Both the position numbers and the translations under genes were made by a program. A DNA stretch of 51,172 nucleotides from Candidatus Pelagibacter sp. (GTDB taxonomy: Bacteria > Pseudomonadota > Alphaproteobacteria > Pelagibacterales > Pelagibacteraceae): assembly GCA_028227525.1 (NCBI GenBank), contig JAOJAE010000007.1, positions 1-51,172 on the forward strand, given 5' to 3'. This document shows positions 47,701 to 51,172 of this stretch, piece by piece. Each line of letters opens with the position of its first letter. The first letter of the stretch is position 1. Below the pieces are notes generated by a model. It was not told the origin of the DNA. It was given only the letters and a program-made list of their open reading frames with translations, and did no database searches.

Positions 47701-48854
47701 TAATTAAATAACGCTTTAAAATAAACGCTTATTTTTTCATGACTATTATATATGTCATTTATAGTTGTAAAAATCATCAAAGTTATAACGATTGAGAATC
47801 CGATTCGAAAAGTATAATCAATAGTTCCTTTATTAAATTCTTTTCCCCTTATTCCTTCAATTGTATTTAAAGCTATGTGCCCACCGTCCAATAATGGTAT
47901 TGGAAATAAGTTTATTAATCCAAGGCTTATAGAAATATAAGCAATGATAATTATAAAAGGTAATAAACCCATCTTAGCAACATCACCTGATATTTGTGCA
48001 ATCTTAATAGGGCCTCCTAATTGTCTTACGTCTCCATATCCTTTACCCCATAATTTTTGAATATAGCCCCACATCATACTTATAGTTTTTTGACTAACAA
48101 AAATAATTTCTTTTGCAGAATAATAAGCAGCTTTTGTAGGACCTAATTTTACATGATTGATTGTGTTGTTATTTGCTCCAATTTGAATTCCAATCATTCT
48201 TTTTTCTAAAGGGTTTCCAAAATCGTCAGTACTTTCAACTAAATTTGGTTTTACTTTTAAGGTGTATTCATCATTATTTCTTAAGACAATAAATTCAATA
48301 AAATCATCATTAGATAAAGTAATAAATTTAGGAACATCCATTAGGCTTTCAACTTTATTTCCATCAATATTTAATAAAATATCATTCTTCTTTAACCCAT
48401 AAGTCTCAGCAGGACTTTCTTTTTGAACTTCTGCAATCATTGCTGGAGTAAAATCTTTTCCAGAAAACATAAAAACAGATAAAAATATAAAAAAAGCTAA
48501 AATAAAATTTGCTAACGGACCACCAAAAGCAATTAAATTTCTTTGATATAAAGGCTTAAAAGCTAATAATTTTTTTTGATCCTCCTCACTATATTGTTTT
48601 CGTAATTCTTCTCTATTGAAATCACTAAAAACATTATGATCTCCAAAAAATTTAACGTATCCACCAAAAGGAATTAATGAAAATTTCCATCTAGTTCCAT
48701 TTTTGTCAGTCCAGCCAAATAATTCTTTACCAAAACCTACTGAAAAAGCTGTAACCCCCACTCCATATTTACGTGCAAAATAATAATGGCCATATTCATG
48801 GATAAAAACCACGATAGTTAACAATATTAAAAATGGAATTATATAAGTCAGCAT
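47700..48854 (-). CDS. rseP: RIP metalloprotease RseP (M50 site-2 protease)
   Basis: A 384-residue intramembrane protease that cuts regulatory membrane proteins such as anti-sigma factors. The first helix holds the zinc motif HEYGH near residue 19 and the third Asp ligand lies in IPLLDGGHIA near 326. One PDZ domain (residues about 125-215, with EVQKESPAETYGLKKND) is between, where E. coli RseP has two. It is slightly shorter than E. coli RseP for that reason. It is not next to dxr or bamA here, its usual partners. Confidence 0.9.
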   Translation of the reverse strand: MLTYIIPFLILLTIVVFIHEYGHYYFARKYGVGVTAFSVGFGKELFGWTDKNGTRWKFSLIPFGGYVKFFGDHNVFSDFNREELRKQYSEEDQKKLLAFKPLYQRNLIAFGGPLANFILAFFIFLSVFMFSGKDFTPAMIAEVQKESPAETYGLKKNDILLNIDGNKVESLMDVPKFITLSNDDFIEFIVLRNNDEYTLKVKPNLVESTDDFGNPLEKRMIGIQIGANNNTINHVKLGPTKAAYYSAKEIIFVSQKTISMMWGYIQKLWGKGYGDVRQLGGPIKIAQISGDVAKMGLLPFIIIIAYISISLGLINLFPIPLLDGGHIALNTIEGIRGKEFNKGTIDYTFRIGFSIVITLMIFTTINDIYNSHEKISVYFKALFN

Positions 48855-48899
48855 AATTTTATTTTATCTAAAAAAGATATAATCACAACATCGATTAAA

Positions 48900-49358
48900 T
48901 CAATAATACTCATATTTTTTCTCTGTCTTACTTTTGTATTCTTCTGAATGAATACTTCGCCAATTACCCTGGTAATGGGCATTCACTGGATAAATATATT
49001 TTCTCTCTCTAGCTAAAGCTTCTTGATTTTTTTTTCTCAAAGCTTCTTTTTTCAAGCGATCATCCTTTATCACTTTTTTCTTATTTATCTTTTCATCTTT
49101 TAGAATTGAATCAGAGATTTTTATTTCAGGTGGTGATGGGTTAATCAAACCAAAAGAGTTTTGATATTTTTTAGGTAATTTCCTCCCAATTAAAGAATAA
49201 TAATGAGCTGGATCTTTTTCCTTAATACTAGGACCTTCTGTTCTTAAAAAATCTTCCCACTCTTCTTTAATTAACGAATTATAATTTGGCTTCGTTTTAC
49301 CAAAACTTCTTTTTCTAGATTTTGATTTTATAGATTGAGAACCTTTATATTTTTTCAT
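48900..49358 (-). CDS. Unassigned basic protein (152 aa)
   Basis: A strongly Lys-rich soluble protein with no signal peptide or membrane segment. Its N terminus (MKKYKGSQSIKSKSRKRSF) is basic, the middle has a SLIKEEWEDFLRTEGPSIKEKD segment and a HYYSLIGRKLPKKYQ segment, and the C-terminal third is a charged helix followed by an aromatic tail (EKKYEYY). I start it at the ATG preceded by GGAG seven bases upstream; an ATG eight codons earlier is possible. It overlaps the preceding gene by 14 bases, so the two form a unit. I do not recognise the family. Confidence 0.65.
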   Translation of the reverse strand: MKKYKGSQSIKSKSRKRSFGKTKPNYNSLIKEEWEDFLRTEGPSIKEKDPAHYYSLIGRKLPKKYQNSFGLINPSPPEIKISDSILKDEKINKKKVIKDDRLKKEALRKKNQEALARERKYIYPVNAHYQGNWRSIHSEEYKSKTEKKYEYY

Positions 49359-49896
49359 TACAAACTCCATTTTGTTGCTCAAATCTTAAGTGATTTAAAA
49401 GTTTGAAATATTTAGATAATAATTTGTCCTCAATAGTGTTTAATTTAAGCAATGAACTCCCTTGATTGCAGTCTCTTGCAAATGAAAGTCCAGTTTTTCT
49501 AACTAAAATATTTGAGGATAAAACAACATTATTTAAACCTTCACCTTCAACTTCTTCTGCTACTTTATCTTTATATTCGTCTGCTTCATGCTCCAACATT
49601 TCATGATTTAAAATACCAGCCTCTATCATTGGTACACGTTTCAATCTGATTGCAATATCAATCATTTTTGAAACAATTATTTCTTGATGCATGCCTTTAG
49701 GCTTAAGTTCTTTTATTAGTCGTTCTTTGATAACATTTAGATCATTTATACATTCACCAATTACAACAAACTTTTCTGCATTTAATCCATGTTTGATTGC
49801 ATTTTGACTAGATTTTATTTTACCTAATTTACTAACCGGTCCAGTCGACTTCTTTGAGTTTTTCCGATTAGCAATAATTTTCTTTAATGATGCCAT
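49345..49896 (-). CDS. Conserved 'STGPxSxxGKxxSxxNAxKHGL' type protein, unknown function
   Basis: A 183-residue protein whose N terminus carries the well-known but unexplained motif ANRKNSKKSTGPVSKLGK followed by NAIKHGLNA. Proteins with this signature occur widely in bacteria, often in plasmids, prophages and variable islands, and have no proven role. The rest is helical (IKERLIKELKPKGMHQ, then VSKMIDIAIRLKRVP) with acidic stretches. A strong ribosome site (AGGAGG) precedes the ATG. It is first of a two-gene unit. The recognition is of the motif from memory, not of a named family. Confidence 0.65.
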   Translation of the reverse strand: MASLKKIIANRKNSKKSTGPVSKLGKIKSSQNAIKHGLNAEKFVVIGECINDLNVIKERLIKELKPKGMHQEIIVSKMIDIAIRLKRVPMIEAGILNHEMLEHEADEYKDKVAEEVEGEGLNNVVLSSNILVRKTGLSFARDCNQGSSLLKLNTIEDKLLSKYFKLLNHLRFEQQNGVCNEKI

Positions 49897-50148
49897 ATGG
49901 CCTCCTTATTATTGATATTGCAGATGCGAACTTGCTTTCGCTAACTCACCAGTAACTGGCTTTAATTAAGAGTGCATGGGAAAGGCCCAAGACGATCTTT
50001 TTTTAAAAGATGTCTAATTATAACACAGCAAAGACTCTCTAATCAAGTACCTCTTAAATAATAAAATATAACAAAATATTGCCATGTTTTTTAATTATTA
50101 TTTTAATTGTTAAAGTTCTTTATCTGAATTTTAAGCAACTCCTAATAT
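49897..50148. promoter_or_regulatory. Structured divergent intergenic region
   Basis: This 252-base gap separates two divergent genes. It holds three small stems: GCGAA/TTCGC (49926-49941), CCAGT/ACTGG (49949-49959) and, with one bulge, GACGATCTTTT/AAAAGATGTC (49991-50014). The GC-rich part lies in the leader of the minus-strand gene. The forward side is plain AT-rich DNA without features I can name. A small RNA or structured leader is possible. Confidence 0.45.
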
Positions 50149-50487
50149 ATGCAACAATTAAAACTTTTCGATTTTAGAAGAGATTATCTTTTTGAGTCTA
50201 ATAATCAGATTGCTCATTATTATGATATCCTTAAAGAAACTGAGGATACTATTAGTTATGCAGAACACATTGATCCAAATAAAGGTTTTGCAATAGCTGG
50301 TATGGAATACGAAGAATATATTGATGTAAAAAAAGATAGGTTGAAAGGACTGACCTATGATCAAATATTCACTTACTTAAAAAATGCTAAAAAAGAAGAT
50401 AGATTAGATAAATATAAGGCATTATTAAAGTTTAGAGATATTCCTTTTGAAGCTGATTTATTTACTTGGAATAATGATGATCTTTAA
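50149..50487 (+). CDS. Unassigned acidic protein (112 aa)
   Basis: A soluble charged protein (MQQLKLFDFRRDYLFES at the start, LFTWNNDDL at the end) with no signal peptide or membrane segment. The middle has EYIDVKKDRLKGLTYDQIF, then a helix with KNAKKEDRLDKYKALLKF. It is transcribed away from the 'STGP' type gene. I do not recognise a family and assign no role. Confidence 0.65.
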   Translation: MQQLKLFDFRRDYLFESNNQIAHYYDILKETEDTISYAEHIDPNKGFAIAGMEYEEYIDVKKDRLKGLTYDQIFTYLKNAKKEDRLDKYKALLKFRDIPFEADLFTWNNDDL

Positions 50488-50646
50488 AATAAAAACATAA
50501 TCGAAACAAAATTAAGACCAAATATAAACAATTAATACTATTACTAGTTTTTATGTGTCAATTCTTGAAACTATAATATTATTTGAAGTTATTTATTTTG
50601 TTCATTACATGATCTCAAATTAAGGGATCTGTTTTAAACTTATCCA

Positions 50647-50686
50647 CTTACATTGATTGATATTGATTAAACCTAATCAATGTAAG
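50647..50686. repeat. Twelve-base inverted repeat spanning the end of a gene
   Basis: CTTACATTGATT and AATCAATGTAAG are perfect 12-base arms. The right arm encodes the last residues of the minus-strand gene and its stop lies beside it. An extra ATTGATT copy in the loop allows an alternative 7-bp pairing. No clear U-tract follows, so a terminator is uncertain. Confidence 0.5.
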
Positions 50687-51050
50687 CATATACAGCCGTA
50701 CAAGCATAATGTTCTAAAAACTTATTATTCTTAAAATCGTATTTAGACATAGTCATTCGAGGTTTTTTTTCACCTTCAAATAAAATTAGCTGAAATCCTA
50801 ATTCATACTCTTTAAATCTAACAGTAAAGTAATCTTCGCCTGTATCTAATTGACTACTCTTGATGGTTTGAAATTGACCTTTTTGATCATCAAAATAATG
50901 AAATGCAGTAGCTTCTAGCTTGAAATTGAGGGGTTTGTACTTTCTCCCAAACAGTGCCGATTTCATATTAACACAAGTTATTTCAAGACCTTGATCAGCT
51001 ACCGAAATATTTGGCCAAATAAGTAATATTAAAATAATTATTTTTCTCAT
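50673..51050 (-). CDS. Exported protein of unknown function (125 aa)
   Basis: A small secreted protein: signal peptide IIILILLIWPNISVA cut near residue 18, then a mature domain of about 107 residues. Two cysteines (ITCVNM and HYACTAV) could form a disulfide between the ends of the mature chain. The sequence alternates beta-like strands (FKLEATAFHYF, FTVRFKEYELGFQLILFEG). The start codon overlaps the stop of the upstream partial membrane-protein gene (ATGA), indicating coupling. No family is recognised. Confidence 0.7.
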   Translation of the reverse strand: MRKIIILILLIWPNISVADQGLEITCVNMKSALFGRKYKPLNFKLEATAFHYFDDQKGQFQTIKSSQLDTGEDYFTVRFKEYELGFQLILFEGEKKPRMTMSKYDFKNNKFLEHYACTAVYAYID

Positions 51051-51172
51051 TTACGAAAATCATAAAAATCACTAATTTCTCTAAATTTATGTCTTTCTCT
51101 TCGCCACAAATAAAAAAAGATTACAATCAATAAAGGTTGTAAAATAACAAAAATAAGGATGTTGATTAACTC
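51047..51172 (-). CDS. Membrane protein, C-terminal end only (partial at window edge)
   Basis: An open frame enters from the right edge and ends at TGA, giving 41 residues: a hydrophobic helix (LINILIFVILQPLLIVIFFYLW) whose display is cut to 20 here as NILIFVILQPLLIVIFFYLW, followed by a basic and acidic tail (RRERHKFREISDFYDFRK). It is a transmembrane protein with a cytosolic tail. It overlaps the next gene by 4 bases. The rest of the gene lies outside. Confidence 0.55.
   Translation of the reverse strand, partial: ELINILIFVILQPLLIVIFFYLWRRERHKFREISDFYDFRK

Noticed and set aside
50639..50649. TTATCCACT, one base from a DnaA box
   Set aside because: It is a single site; no cluster of boxes or origin-type genes is nearby, so no replication origin is claimed.
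1..51172. CRISPR arrays, insertion sequences, rRNA and known riboswitches
   Set aside because: No regularly spaced repeats, transposase genes, rRNA stretches or recognisable riboswitch cores were seen on reading both strands.

Overview
The window looks like a piece of a Pelagibacterales (SAR11) chromosome. Base composition is very AT-rich, genes are short and tightly packed (many 4-base or shorter overlaps, and no gap above 300 bases without a gene), and the gene content fits an oceanic heterotrophic alphaproteobacterium: a TRAP transporter, Xsc and SuyAB sulfonate lyases, AprBA/AprM, two tandem ammonium transporters and many oxidoreductases of small organic molecules. The taxon is inferred from gene content and style; no marker phylogeny could be run.

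Layout. 1-3.9 kb: trigger factor (partial), tRNA-Leu, small proteins, a histidine phosphatase facing a family-5 uracil-DNA glycosylase with start codons two bases apart, YbgC and a DUF3047 protein. 3.9-7.3 kb: NCS1 nucleobase-type permease with a zinc alcohol dehydrogenase, then a DMT transporter. 7.3-14.4 kb: a catabolic block of TRAP transporter (DctP, DctQ, DctM), 3-hydroxyisobutyrate-type dehydrogenase, aldehyde dehydrogenase and SDR, with a divergent HxlR regulator. 14.4-17.6 kb: operon of PhyH dioxygenase, Baeyer-Villiger monooxygenase and an FKBP-rhodanese fusion whose rhodanese cysteine is Ser. 17.7-23.3 kb: six packed forward genes (GMC oxidase/dehydrogenase, TerC, SDR, M23 peptidase, hydratase, and an M24 protein that has lost the metal-ligand motifs).

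23.3-34.0 kb is the most coherent unit: a sulfonate-to-sulfite-to-APS island. Xsc (sulfoacetaldehyde) and SuyAB (sulfolactate) both release sulfite. A DAO-type flavoprotein beside xsc may supply sulfoacetaldehyde. Two unrelated exporters (YeiH/UPF0324 and TauE/SafE) and the AprM-AprB-AprA sulfite-oxidising system can remove the sulfite. Two unassigned small proteins (116 aa and 51 aa) sit between aprA and tauE and are the best candidates for undescribed parts of the system. A 14-bp hairpin with a GUAA loop lies over the first codons of yeiH, and palindromes lie in the xsc/suyA and aprM upstream regions.

34.0-39.3 kb: operon metC - MFS - pabB - pabA - pabC - HIT (p-aminobenzoate supply plus cystathionine lyase). 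39.4-44.3 kb: mnmA, DUF3553, cysQ, recX, an ABA4-like membrane protein, a DsbA-fold isomerase, rhodanese and Bcp/PrxQ. 44.3-47.7 kb: two tandem Amt genes separated by stacked hairpins, then HU. 47.7-51.2 kb: an M50 site-2 protease, then a run of unassigned genes including a basic 'STGP...NAxKHGL' protein with a structured leader, which looks like an accessory segment.
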